In this document: piece after piece, positions 43,752-51,572 of the stretch
Numbering within the stretch: position 1 is the stretch's first letter
Layout of the letters: each line of letters opens with the position of its first letter
Source of the DNA: Streptomyces sp. NBC_01431
Lineage (GTDB): Bacteria; Actinomycetota; Actinomycetes; Streptomycetales; Streptomycetaceae
Direction: 5' to 3'
Length of the DNA stretch: 64,000 nucleotides
Assembly: GCF_036231355.1 (NCBI RefSeq)
Contig: NZ_CP109496.1
Coordinates: 4,526,001-4,590,000, forward strand
Position numbers and translations under genes: made by a program
The notes under the pieces: generated by a model
The model's database searches: none
The model's input: only the letters and a program-made list of their open reading frames with translations
Told to the model about the DNA's origin: nothing

Positions 43752-44417
43752 TCAGCGCTGCGGCGTCGGGCACTCCTTCCAGGCCAGGTGGTAGATGGTC
43801 TGGATGTCGCCGTCGGTGGAGTCCATGGCGATGAAGCTGTTGGTCGTGGTCGGGTCCGAGGTGCCCGCGTTCACGCGCAGTTCGGTGTTGATGTTGAAGT
43901 TGCGCTGGACGCCGCAGGGGGCCCAGACGAGCTGGCCCCAGTCGGTGGAGTCGGTGGCCTGCCAGTCGTTGTCGAGCGGGCCGTTGAAGGGGTGCGATCT
44001 GCTCGCCGTGTCCGGCGAGCCCTGGAAGTAGTACGAGGCCTTCTGGGTGGCGGTCGCGCCGCCCTCCAGGTGGGCGTAGCCGCGGTAGTCGGCGCTCGCC
44101 ACGGCGTAGGTGAAGCCGCTCGGGACGTGCACGATCAGGTTGAGCTGGCAGTTCTTGCGGAAGTCGGTGGCCTTGGAGCCGACGCCGACCTGGGCCAGGT
44201 ACTGGCTGTAGGTGACGGTGAAGGCGGTGTTGTCCGGGGAGACGGCGACCGCGGCCGTGCCGATCGGACAGCCGGAGCCGTTGACGGTCGCGACCTCGAT
44301 GACGATCTTGTCGGGCGGGGCGACGATGTGGGCGGGCGCGGCCGGGGCCGCCTGGGTGAAGAGCGAGCTGGCGAGGAACGCTGCGGTCGCGCCGCTCGCG
44401 AGAAGTGCACCGGGCAT
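43752..44417 (-). CDS. DUF4360 secreted protein
   Basis: The protein has 221 aa; ATG 44417 has GGAGC upstream and starts the signal peptide (MPGALLASGATAAFLASSLFTQAAPAAPAH). The mature part follows DUF4360: ATVNGSGCPIGTAAVAVSPDNTAFTVTYSQYLAQVG, RKNCQLNLIVHVPSGFTYAVASADYRGYAHLEGG, and WAPCGVQRNFNINTELRVN. Four conserved cysteines probably make two disulfides. Function unknown; the family is common in secreted Streptomyces and fungal proteins. Confidence 0.9.
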   Translation of the reverse strand: MPGALLASGATAAFLASSLFTQAAPAAPAHIVAPPDKIVIEVATVNGSGCPIGTAAVAVSPDNTAFTVTYSQYLAQVGVGSKATDFRKNCQLNLIVHVPSGFTYAVASADYRGYAHLEGGATATQKASYYFQGSPDTASRSHPFNGPLDNDWQATDSTDWGQLVWAPCGVQRNFNINTELRVNAGTSDPTTTNSFIAMDSTDGDIQTIYHLAWKECPTPQR

Positions 44418-44716
44418 GATGCTCCGATCGGTTGTCGGTGGCCTTGCGTGGATGTGGGGAGTCCAGCCGAGCGCCCATGCCCGCGGTGCGAAAAGTAGTT
44501 GAGGCATGGACATGTCAAACCTTCGGACCGGTCCGGCCGTGGTGTGCGACGCGCCGGATCGCTTTGGATGGTAGGGACCAAGCGCCCCGCGGAATAGGGC
44601 GGTTATCGGCCGCGGCGTGAGGCGTGTGACGGCGCGCGATAGGGCCCGGCACCGTGGCGGTGCCGGGCCCCTCGTTCGCGTACGTGTCGGCTACGTACCC
44701 GGGATGTCGGCGAGCC

Positions 44717-45835
44717 TCAGAGCTGCTCGATGACGTAGTCGACGCAGGCCGTCAGAGCCTCGACGTCGGCCGGGTCGATCGCCGGGAACATCGCGATGCG
44801 CAGCTGGTTTCGCCCGAGCTTGCGGTACGGCTCGGTGTCGACGATGCCGTTGGCGCGCAGCACCTTGGCGATCGCGGCGGCGTCGATGTCGTCGGCGAAG
44901 TCGATCGTGCCGATGACCTGCGAACGCTTCGCCGGGTCGGTGACGAAGGGGGAGGCGTGCTTGGAGTCCTCGGCCCAGCCGTACAGGGTGCGCGAGGAGG
45001 TCGCGGTGCGCCGCACCGACCAGTCGAGCCCACCCTGGCCGTTGATCCACTTCAGCTGCTCGTTGAGCAGGAACAGGGTGGACAGGGCAGGGGTGTTGTA
45101 CGTCTGGTTCTTCAGCGAGTTGTCGATCGCGGTCGGCAGCGAGAAGAACTCGGGCACATGGCGGCCGCCGGCGTGGACGCGCTGGGCGCGTTCCAGGGCG
45201 GCGGGCGAGAACGCCGCGAGCCACAGGCCGCCGTCCGAGGCGAACGACTTCTGCGGGGCGAAGTAGTAGACGTCCGTCTCGGTGATGTCGACCGGCAGGC
45301 CGCCCGCGCCGGAGGTGGCGTCCACCAGGACGAGGGCGCCCTCGTCGGCTCCCGCCACGCGCTTGATCGGGGCGGCGACACCGGTGGAGGTCTCGTTGTG
45401 GGTGAACGCGTACACGTCCACGCCCGCCTCGGCCCGCGGGTCCGGGTGCGTACCCGGGTCGCTGCTGATGACGGTCGGCTCGGCCAGCCAGGGCGCCAGC
45501 TTGGCGGCCTTCGCGAACTTGGACGAGAACTCGCCGAAGTTCAGGTGCTGGGACTTGTTCTCGATCAGGCCGTGCGTCGCGACGTCCCAGAACGCGGTGG
45601 AGCCGCCGTTGCCCAGGATCACCTCGTAGCCCTCGGGGAGGGAGAAGAGGTCACGGATGCCCTGGCGCACCTCGCCGACCAGGTTCTTGACCGGGGCCTG
45701 GCGGTGGGAGGTGCCGAGGAGGGAGGTACCGGTGGCGGCCAGGGCGTCCAGCGCCTCCGTACGCACCTTGGAGGGGCCCGCGCCGAAACGGCCGTCGGCG
45801 GGCTTCATGTCAGCGGGAATCTGGATTTCAGCCAC
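44717..45835 (-). CDS. serC: Phosphoserine aminotransferase
   Basis: It converts 3-phosphohydroxypyruvate and glutamate to phosphoserine in serine biosynthesis (and supports pyridoxal phosphate synthesis). 372 aa, GTG 45835, the usual actinobacterial SerC start (VAEIQIPADMKPADGRFGAGPSKVR). PLP sites: ILGNGGSTAFWD for phosphate, and lysine in APQKSFASDGG. The end DPADVEALTACVDYVIEQL is family-typical. No clear SD precedes the GTG. Confidence 0.97.
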   Translation of the reverse strand: MAEIQIPADMKPADGRFGAGPSKVRTEALDALAATGTSLLGTSHRQAPVKNLVGEVRQGIRDLFSLPEGYEVILGNGGSTAFWDVATHGLIENKSQHLNFGEFSSKFAKAAKLAPWLAEPTVISSDPGTHPDPRAEAGVDVYAFTHNETSTGVAAPIKRVAGADEGALVLVDATSGAGGLPVDITETDVYYFAPQKSFASDGGLWLAAFSPAALERAQRVHAGGRHVPEFFSLPTAIDNSLKNQTYNTPALSTLFLLNEQLKWINGQGGLDWSVRRTATSSRTLYGWAEDSKHASPFVTDPAKRSQVIGTIDFADDIDAAAIAKVLRANGIVDTEPYRKLGRNQLRIAMFPAIDPADVEALTACVDYVIEQL

Positions 45836-45933
45836 GGCGGGAGCGTATCCGGTTCCGGGCCACCCGGTCCGCCAGGTCCGCCCGATGAGACGGGCCCCAC
45901 AGACCGGGCCGGGACCGCCTGGGGCTCGTCGCC

Positions 45934-46090
45934 AGGGGCGCGGGGGAACTGCGCGACCGGCCACCGGCGGCCCGCAGGCCGAGAGCGGGTTCTGGGGCGC
46001 GGGGAACTGCGCGACCGGCCGGCCACGGTCCGCGGCCGAAATCCAGCCCCTCCGGCGTTGAGGAGCAGGGGGCCGGGGGCAAAGCCCCCC
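45934..46090. repeat. Streptomyces interspersed repeats and terminator
   Basis: Two copies of the GGGGCGCGGGGAACTGCGCG family element lie at 45934-45964 and 45993-46020. The other common element, CCAGCCCCTCCGGCG...GAGGAGC, lies at 46043-46067. GGGGGC-AAA-GCCCCC at 46075-46089 is a terminator-like hairpin for the P450 operon. A third copy, inverted, closes the window at 63965-63991. Confidence 0.75.
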
Positions 46091-46094
46091 CCGG

Positions 46095-47336
46095 TCAGCC
46101 CAGCCGCACCGGCAGGTCGAACAGGTCGTTCTGGGTCACGATCGGCTTGTTGCGGAGCTCGGCGCGCGGGACCGCCAGGGCCAACCCAGGAAAGCGGGCG
46201 TACAGGGCCGGAAGGGCGACAGCGGCCTCCAGACGGGACAGGGCCGCTCCGGGGCAGACGTGCGGGCCGTGGCCGAAGGAGATGTGCCGCACCGGCGCGC
46301 GGGTCACGTCGAAGTCGCCCGCGGTCGGCCCGTGCTGCGCCTCGTCCCGCCCGATCGCACCGAACGAGACGATCAGCGCCTCCCCCGCGGGGAGGACCCG
46401 GTCGCCCACCGCCACGTCCTCGGTCGCGAAACGGAACAGGACGTGCGACGTCGGCGTGGACCAGCGCAACGTCTCCTCGATCACGTTCTCCCACGGCACC
46501 GCCCCCGTCAGCACCAGCTCGCGCTGCTCGGGGTGGGTCTCCAGGGCCACCACCGCGTTCACGATGAGGCTGATCGTGGTCTCGTGGCCCGCCGCGACCA
46601 TCAGCTGGAGGGTGTTGGTGATCTCCTCCGTCGTGAGGTGGTCGCCGTCCTCGGACGCCGCGAGCAGCGCACTGGTCAGGTCGTCGCCCGGCGCGCGCCG
46701 CTTGGACTCGACGATCCGCCCGAACAGCTCGCCCAGGTCCGCCATCATGCCCGGCACCTCATCGGGCGGCGTCTGCGTCGAGAAGAACTTCTCGAACAGG
46801 GCCTTCATGCGCGGGTGATCGGCCGAGTCCACGCCCATCAGCTCGCTGACGACGTTCATCGGCAGCGGATACGCGAACTCCGCCTTCAGGTCGACCACTT
46901 CACCGGCGGGACGCGCGGCGAGACGGTCCAGCATGGACCCGGTCAGCTTCTCGATGCCCGCCCGCAGTCGCTCCACCCGGCGCACGGTCAGCGCCTGTGC
47001 GACCAGGGTGCGAAGCCGCCGGTGCTCCTCGCCGTCGACCGTCAGCATCGACCGGCCCGGGTTGGCGAGCCCGATCAGCGGCCAGTCCAGCGGTATCTCG
47101 CCGCGCTGCCAGGCACCCCACGCGCCGATGTCCTTGACCAGGCGCGCATCGGTGAGCAGCCGGCGGGCCTCCGCGTGGTGCGTCACGGAGTAGCAGGCCA
47201 CCCCGCCGGGCAGCACGACCCGTACCAGCGGACCGGCCGCGCGCAGCGCCGCGCTCTCGGCGTCGAGGTCGCCGACGAACGGGTCGAGGGTGATGGCACC
47301 GCCGTGGTCGACGGGGCACTTCGTCGGGCTGCTCAT
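46095..47336 (-). CDS. Cytochrome P450 (CYP154/CYP107-like), last gene of the conservon operon
   Basis: The protein has 413 aa. The I-helix oxygen-binding motif is AAGHETT, the ExxR motif is ETLR in NVIEETLRWSTP, and the heme loop is FGHGPHVCPGAALSR. It is a soluble class I bacterial P450 needing ferredoxin and reductase, neither in the window. ATG overlaps the upstream P450 stop by 4 nt (ATGA). Substrate unknown. Confidence 0.92.
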   Translation of the reverse strand: MSSPTKCPVDHGGAITLDPFVGDLDAESAALRAAGPLVRVVLPGGVACYSVTHHAEARRLLTDARLVKDIGAWGAWQRGEIPLDWPLIGLANPGRSMLTVDGEEHRRLRTLVAQALTVRRVERLRAGIEKLTGSMLDRLAARPAGEVVDLKAEFAYPLPMNVVSELMGVDSADHPRMKALFEKFFSTQTPPDEVPGMMADLGELFGRIVESKRRAPGDDLTSALLAASEDGDHLTTEEITNTLQLMVAAGHETTISLIVNAVVALETHPEQRELVLTGAVPWENVIEETLRWSTPTSHVLFRFATEDVAVGDRVLPAGEALIVSFGAIGRDEAQHGPTAGDFDVTRAPVRHISFGHGPHVCPGAALSRLEAAVALPALYARFPGLALAVPRAELRNKPIVTQNDLFDLPVRLG

Positions 47337-48562
47337 CTGACTGCTCCAAGGGCGGGAGTGGGAGTGAACGTGACGGGAAGCTCAGTCAGGCCTCGTAGCC
47401 ACGGGGACGGCCGACGGGTCAACGGCCCCGCGTTCGGGGCGAGATCGACGTCCGGCAGCCGGTCGAGCAGCACCTCGATCCCGGTGCGCGCGATGACCTC
47501 GGCGACCTCCTGCGCGGGGAAGGGGCAGCGGTGCTCGCCGTGCCCGAACGAGAAGAAGGCGTTGTTCCCGCCGGTCAGCGCGCCCGCGTCGGTCCGTACC
47601 TGCGGGTCGCCGTTGGCCGCGGCGAGGCCGAGCAGCAGCAGGTCGCCGGCGCGGACGTGCCGGCCGCCGAGCCGGGTGTCGCGGGCGGCCCAGCGGCCCG
47701 CCACGTTCTGGGTGGGGGTGTCCTCCCAGAGCACCTCGTTCATGGCCTCGCCGACGCTGTGCCGGCCGCCCGCGAGGGAGGCCGCGAACCGGTCGTCGGT
47801 GAGCATCAGGCGCAGCGAGTTGCCGATCCAGTCGGCGGTGGGCTGGTGGCCCGCGGCCAACATCACCATGAGGTCCTGGCCGACCTCCTCGACGGTGAAG
47901 CCGTACGGATTGGCGAGCATCCGGGACGCCACGTCCTCGCCCGGCTCGACCTGCTTGGCGGTGAGCAGCGCGTACATCGACTCGGCGAGATGGCGCTGGC
48001 CCTCAAGGGCGCCCTCCCTGCCGTTGACCATGTCGTTCAGGGCGGTGACCAGGCCGGGGCCCTGCTCGTCGGCGAACCCGTAGAGCCGGGCCAGCACCCG
48101 GACCGGCAGGAGCATCGCGTACTGGCCGACGATGTCGGCGGTGGTGCCGGTGCACAGGGCGTCGATGAGCTCGTCCGCGAACCGCTCGGCGTGGCTGCGC
48201 AGTTCGAAGGGGTCGACGGCCTCCAGGGCATCGGAGACCATCGCGGCGCGCTCGCGGTGGCGCTCGCCGACCGTGTACAGGATCGACGGCTGCTTGCGCC
48301 CGATCATGGGGAGCAGCGGCCAGTCGGCGGGGATGCGGTCCCACTGGTTCCACAGGTCGGAGTCGCGTGAGAACAGCATCGGGTCGCTGGTGACCTGGTG
48401 CAGCTCGCGGTAGCCGAGGACCAGCCAGGCCGGGACGTCACCGTCGAGGACGACGGGTGCCACGGCGCCGTGGTCGCGCCGCATGTCCCGGTACAGCGCG
48501 TTCGGTTCGGTCTGGAACCGGGGCCCGCTCAGCGGGACGGGGGCGGGAATGGGGCACGTCAC
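47333..48562 (-). CDS. Cytochrome P450, CYP157-like with altered ExxR motif
   Basis: The protein has 409 aa, GTG 48562 overlapping the cvnD stop by 4 nt. I-helix AAGHQPT and heme loop FFSFGHGEHRCPFPAQE are typical. The K-helix reads NEVLWEDTPTQN, so the arginine of the near-universal ExxR is tryptophan. Loss of this arginine is the hallmark of the CYP157 family, which in Streptomyces is found in conservons next to a CYP154. Heme is still expected; activity is unproven. Confidence 0.9.
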   Translation of the reverse strand: MTCPIPAPVPLSGPRFQTEPNALYRDMRRDHGAVAPVVLDGDVPAWLVLGYRELHQVTSDPMLFSRDSDLWNQWDRIPADWPLLPMIGRKQPSILYTVGERHRERAAMVSDALEAVDPFELRSHAERFADELIDALCTGTTADIVGQYAMLLPVRVLARLYGFADEQGPGLVTALNDMVNGREGALEGQRHLAESMYALLTAKQVEPGEDVASRMLANPYGFTVEEVGQDLMVMLAAGHQPTADWIGNSLRLMLTDDRFAASLAGGRHSVGEAMNEVLWEDTPTQNVAGRWAARDTRLGGRHVRAGDLLLLGLAAANGDPQVRTDAGALTGGNNAFFSFGHGEHRCPFPAQEVAEVIARTGIEVLLDRLPDVDLAPNAGPLTRRPSPWLRGLTELPVTFTPTPALGAVR

Positions 48563-49158
48563 GGTATGAGCTCCGGTGCCTTCTGCAGGCGTGCGAGATG
48601 TTCTACGAGGGTGATGAGGACGGACTTGCTGGACTGGCGGGACCGGGCGTCGCATCGCATCAGCGGCACCTCGGGGGGCAGGTCGAGCGCCTCGCGGACC
48701 TGGGCCTCGGTGTGCGGGGGCCCACCGAAGTCGTTGCAGGCCACGACGAACGGCGTGCCGTGGTGTTCCAGGCGGTCGATGGCGTACCAGGAGTCCGCGA
48801 GGCGGCGCGTGTCGACGAGGACGACCGCGCCGAGCGTGCCCGCGAACAGCCGGTCCCACAGGAACCAGAACCGCTCCTGGCCGGGCGCGCCGAACAGGTA
48901 CAGGACGTTGTGCGCGTCCAGCGTGATGCGGCCGAAGTCGAAGGCGACGGTGGTGGCCGACTTCGTGCCGACGCCGTCGAGGTCGTCCACCGCCTCGCCG
49001 GCCTTGGTCATGGTCTCCTCGGTGTTCAGCGGACGTATCTCGCTGACCGAGCGCACCATGGTCGTCTTTCCGACGCCGAAACCACCGACGACGACGATTT
49101 TCAGGCCGTTGTCCGCGGTTCTCGCCAGGGCGGGCCGTTCAGAGATTTCGGAGGCCAA
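48559..49158 (-). CDS. cvnD: Conservon GTP-binding protein CvnD
   Basis: A Ras-like small GTPase of 199 aa, TTG 49158 with GGAG upstream, overlapping cvnC by 20 nt. Motifs: G1 VVVGGFGVGKTTMV, G3 in LFGAPGQERFWFLWDRLF, and the altered guanine-specificity motif ACNDFGG. CvnD proteins work with CvnA-C in a membrane-linked complex resembling eukaryotic G-protein signalling. Confidence 0.95.
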   Translation of the reverse strand: MASEISERPALARTADNGLKIVVVGGFGVGKTTMVRSVSEIRPLNTEETMTKAGEAVDDLDGVGTKSATTVAFDFGRITLDAHNVLYLFGAPGQERFWFLWDRLFAGTLGAVVLVDTRRLADSWYAIDRLEHHGTPFVVACNDFGGPPHTEAQVREALDLPPEVPLMRCDARSRQSSKSVLITLVEHLARLQKAPELIP

Positions 49159-49486
49159 CGAGCACCTGCTCCAGGATGTCGGAATCGGGAAGGCGGTGGG
49201 CCGAGCGTGGATGGCGGGCGCTGATCGCGCCGGTGGCGTGCAGGTCGGCGAGCAGGATGCGCGCCACCGTGACGGGCAGGCCCAGCTCGGCCGCGATCTC
49301 CACGACCGCCGTGGGGAAGCGGCACATGCGCAGGATCGCCACGTGCTCGGACTGCATGCCGGGCGCCGGATCTGACTCGGTGACCACCAGGGTGACCAGG
49401 TCGAAGGCGTCCGAGCCGGAGCGGCTGCGGCCGCCGGTGAGGGTGTAGAGCCGGTCCGGCGAGTCGTCCCGGCCCGGCCTGCTCAT
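49139..49486 (-). CDS. cvnC: Conservon DUF742 protein CvnC
   Basis: The protein has 115 aa (MSRPGRDDSPDRLYTLTGGRSRSG...). It has the DUF742 winged-helix-like core EHVAILRMCRFPTAVVEIAAELGLPVTVARILLADLHATGAI and the closing DSDILEQVLVGLRNL. Its ATG overlaps cvnB by 4 nt. It is a scaffold or effector in the conservon complex. Confidence 0.95.
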   Translation of the reverse strand: MSRPGRDDSPDRLYTLTGGRSRSGSDAFDLVTLVVTESDPAPGMQSEHVAILRMCRFPTAVVEIAAELGLPVTVARILLADLHATGAISARHPRSAHRLPDSDILEQVLVGLRNL

Positions 49487-49884
49487 GCCCGCGGCTCGGC
49501 GCTGAGGTATTCGCCGAGCTGCTCCACCAGCTCGGACATGTTGTGTCCGACGAGCCCGGCGTCCGCGTCCTCGGCGGCGACCACCGCGAGGTGCGCGCCC
49601 TCGCCGGCCTCGACGATGAAGAGGATGCCGCCGTAGAACTCGGCCATCGCGGAGCGCACCCCGCCACTCCCGTCGCCGAACTCCATCGACGCCCCGTGCG
49701 ACAGGCTCTGGATGCCCGCGGCGATCGCGGCGAGCTGGTCGGCCTGGTCGACGGAGAGCTCCGGCGTGCGGCACAGCTTGAGGCCGTCGCGGGACAGGAC
49801 GAGCGCGTGGCGTGCGCCGGGCGTGCGCTGGAGCAGGTTCTCCAGGAGCCAGTTGAGCTTCTCGTCGGTGGTGGTGCCGGTCAT
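49483..49884 (-). CDS. cvnB: Conservon roadblock/LC7 protein CvnB
   Basis: The protein has 133 aa of the roadblock/LC7 fold: LNWLLENLLQRTPGARHALVLSRDGL, ADQLAAIAAGIQSLSHGA, and GILFIVEAGEGAHLAVVAAEDADAGLVGHNMSELVEQLG. Roadblock proteins are often GTPase regulators, consistent with neighbouring CvnD. ATG 49884 overlaps the cvnA stop by 4 nt. Confidence 0.95.
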   Translation of the reverse strand: MTGTTTDEKLNWLLENLLQRTPGARHALVLSRDGLKLCRTPELSVDQADQLAAIAAGIQSLSHGASMEFGDGSGGVRSAMAEFYGGILFIVEAGEGAHLAVVAAEDADAGLVGHNMSELVEQLGEYLSAEPRA

Positions 49885-51302
49885 TCGGGGGTGCCTTCCG
49901 GGGTGGGTGATTTCGCGCGTACGGCCTGGCGGAAGCTGCTGAAGCGGGCGGCCGCCCGGGATGCGGCGTCCGATGCGGGGGCCGGGGCCGCCAGGGCGTC
50001 GGGACCCTCGGGGTGGGCGGCGGCCAGCGCCCGGCCGCGCTTGCGCTTGGGCAGCCCGCTCTCGCCGAACTGCGGGAATTCGCCACTGGTTTCGGCGCTG
50101 GGTTCGGCGGGGGACCCGGAGCGCGTCGCGGCGGCGCCCTGGGCATCGGACGCCGGTTCGTGGGCGGCCTCCGGCTCGGGTGCCGCCTGCGGTGCCTGCG
50201 ACTCGCGCGGTGCCTGCGGCGCCTGTGGCTCGTGCGGTACGACGGTGGCGGGCGCGGCCGGAGTGGTGGCGACGTGGGTGATCAGTTCGTGCGGGAGCAG
50301 CATCAGCGCGCCGGTGCCGCCGCGCGCGGACGGCCGGAACGACACCGTGAGGCCGTGCTTGCGCGCCAGGCGGCCGACGACCGCGAGGCCGAGCCGTGTT
50401 CCGGAGAGCCCGGCCAGGTCCGTGGACTGGCCGGAAACAGCCTGCTCGGCGCGGCGCTGCTGCACCTCGCTCATCACCAGACCGCTGTCCTCGACCGTGA
50501 TGATCACCCCGGCCGGGACGTCCTCCACGTACACGTGGACCTCGGCGCTCGGCGGCGAGAAGTTGGCCGCGTTGTCGAGGAGTTCGGCCAGGGCGTGCAT
50601 GACGCCCTCGGCGGCGTGCCCGGCGACGGCCGCGTCGCTGGTGGAGTGCAGCCGGACGCGCTGATAGCCGCCGATGCGCCCCATGGCGCCGCGCAGGATG
50701 GATTCCATGACGATGGGCTTGGCCCAGCGGCGCCCCGAACGCGCCCCGGTCAGTACGGCGATGGAGTCCGCGAGGCGGCCCGCCTGGGCGGTGCGGTGGT
50801 CGAGGTGGAGGAGGTCGCCGAGCACGTCCTCGTCGGCGTGCCGGTGCTCCATCTCGCGCAGGTCGGCGAGCATGCCGGTGGCCAGCGCCTGCATGCGGCC
50901 CGCCGCGTTGGCGGTGGCGGCGAGGGCGGCGGCCCGCGCCGACTCGGCGCGGCGCAGCTCGGCGGCGTGGGCGGCGAGCATGGCCTTGCGCTCGGCGGCC
51001 TGCGCGGCGTCCAGGCGTACCGCGTCGGCGCTGCGCCGGGCGGCGTTGGCCTCCTGGGCGCTGATCTGGTGGTTGAGGTCGGCGAGCCGGGAGCGCAGGA
51101 CGCGGTTGCGCAGCACGGTGTGCGTCACGGCATAGGCGCCGGCGCTCAGCAGTGCCGCCGCACCGCCGAGGCTCCAGCCGAGTACGGCGCGGGAGCCGGG
51201 CGCGGCCGCGACCACCGCCACCGTGCAGAACACGCCGGTGACCACCGCCGTGATCAGCAGGGCCAGCGTGGAGGGGCGGGTGGTGGAGGGCGACGCCGTC
51301 AT
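49881..51302 (-). CDS. cvnA: Conservon sensor-kinase-like protein CvnA
   Basis: The protein has 473 aa. Two N-terminal helices (TLALLITAVVTGVFCTVAVVAA and VLGWSLGGAAALLSAGAYAV) are followed by a coiled coil rich in A/E/R (65-135). A histidine-kinase-like ATPase has LAELLDNAANFSPP (N box), TVEDSGLVMS (G1) and TRLGLAVVGRLARKHGL (G2). The C-terminal 140 residues are a Pro/Ala-rich disordered tail. A canonical phosphorylatable H-box is not evident. First gene of the operon cvnA-B-C-D-CYP-CYP. Confidence 0.95.
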   Translation of the reverse strand: MTASPSTTRPSTLALLITAVVTGVFCTVAVVAAAPGSRAVLGWSLGGAAALLSAGAYAVTHTVLRNRVLRSRLADLNHQISAQEANAARRSADAVRLDAAQAAERKAMLAAHAAELRRAESARAAALAATANAAGRMQALATGMLADLREMEHRHADEDVLGDLLHLDHRTAQAGRLADSIAVLTGARSGRRWAKPIVMESILRGAMGRIGGYQRVRLHSTSDAAVAGHAAEGVMHALAELLDNAANFSPPSAEVHVYVEDVPAGVIITVEDSGLVMSEVQQRRAEQAVSGQSTDLAGLSGTRLGLAVVGRLARKHGLTVSFRPSARGGTGALMLLPHELITHVATTPAAPATVVPHEPQAPQAPRESQAPQAAPEPEAAHEPASDAQGAAATRSGSPAEPSAETSGEFPQFGESGLPKRKRGRALAAAHPEGPDALAAPAPASDAASRAAARFSSFRQAVRAKSPTPEGTPE

Positions 51303-51378
51303 CGATCAATGCCTTACAGCGCTAATGGCGGGCGAAACGGAAGGAAGTGTTCCTGGAGGGGGCCGGTAATGAGGGGTA

Positions 51379-51384
51379 ACTATA
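51379..51384 (-). promoter_or_regulatory. Candidate -10 of the cvn operon
   Basis: TATAGT on the minus strand, about 77 nt before cvnA, in an AT-richer stretch; no matching -35 is obvious. Confidence 0.25.
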
Positions 51385-51572
51385 GGAGAGTTGGTGAGCG
51401 AAATGGATAGTTCTTGGTGAAGATTGCGGCTCATTGTGGTCGCTGAAGGGCCTCGGAGAGCCATATTCCGGCCATCTGAGGCTGTATCAGGACAGGGCGG
51501 CAGCGCCGCGCCCGGCTCGCGAGCGGCCGGTCTCGGGCCCGGAACCGGCCCGCGCCGGGGCATCCTGGGCCC

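Noticed and set aside
49139..50146. A 335-aa extended frame containing cvnC
   Set aside because: The upstream part is the out-of-frame shadow of cvnA/cvnB; DUF742 starts at 49486 with an ATGA overlap.
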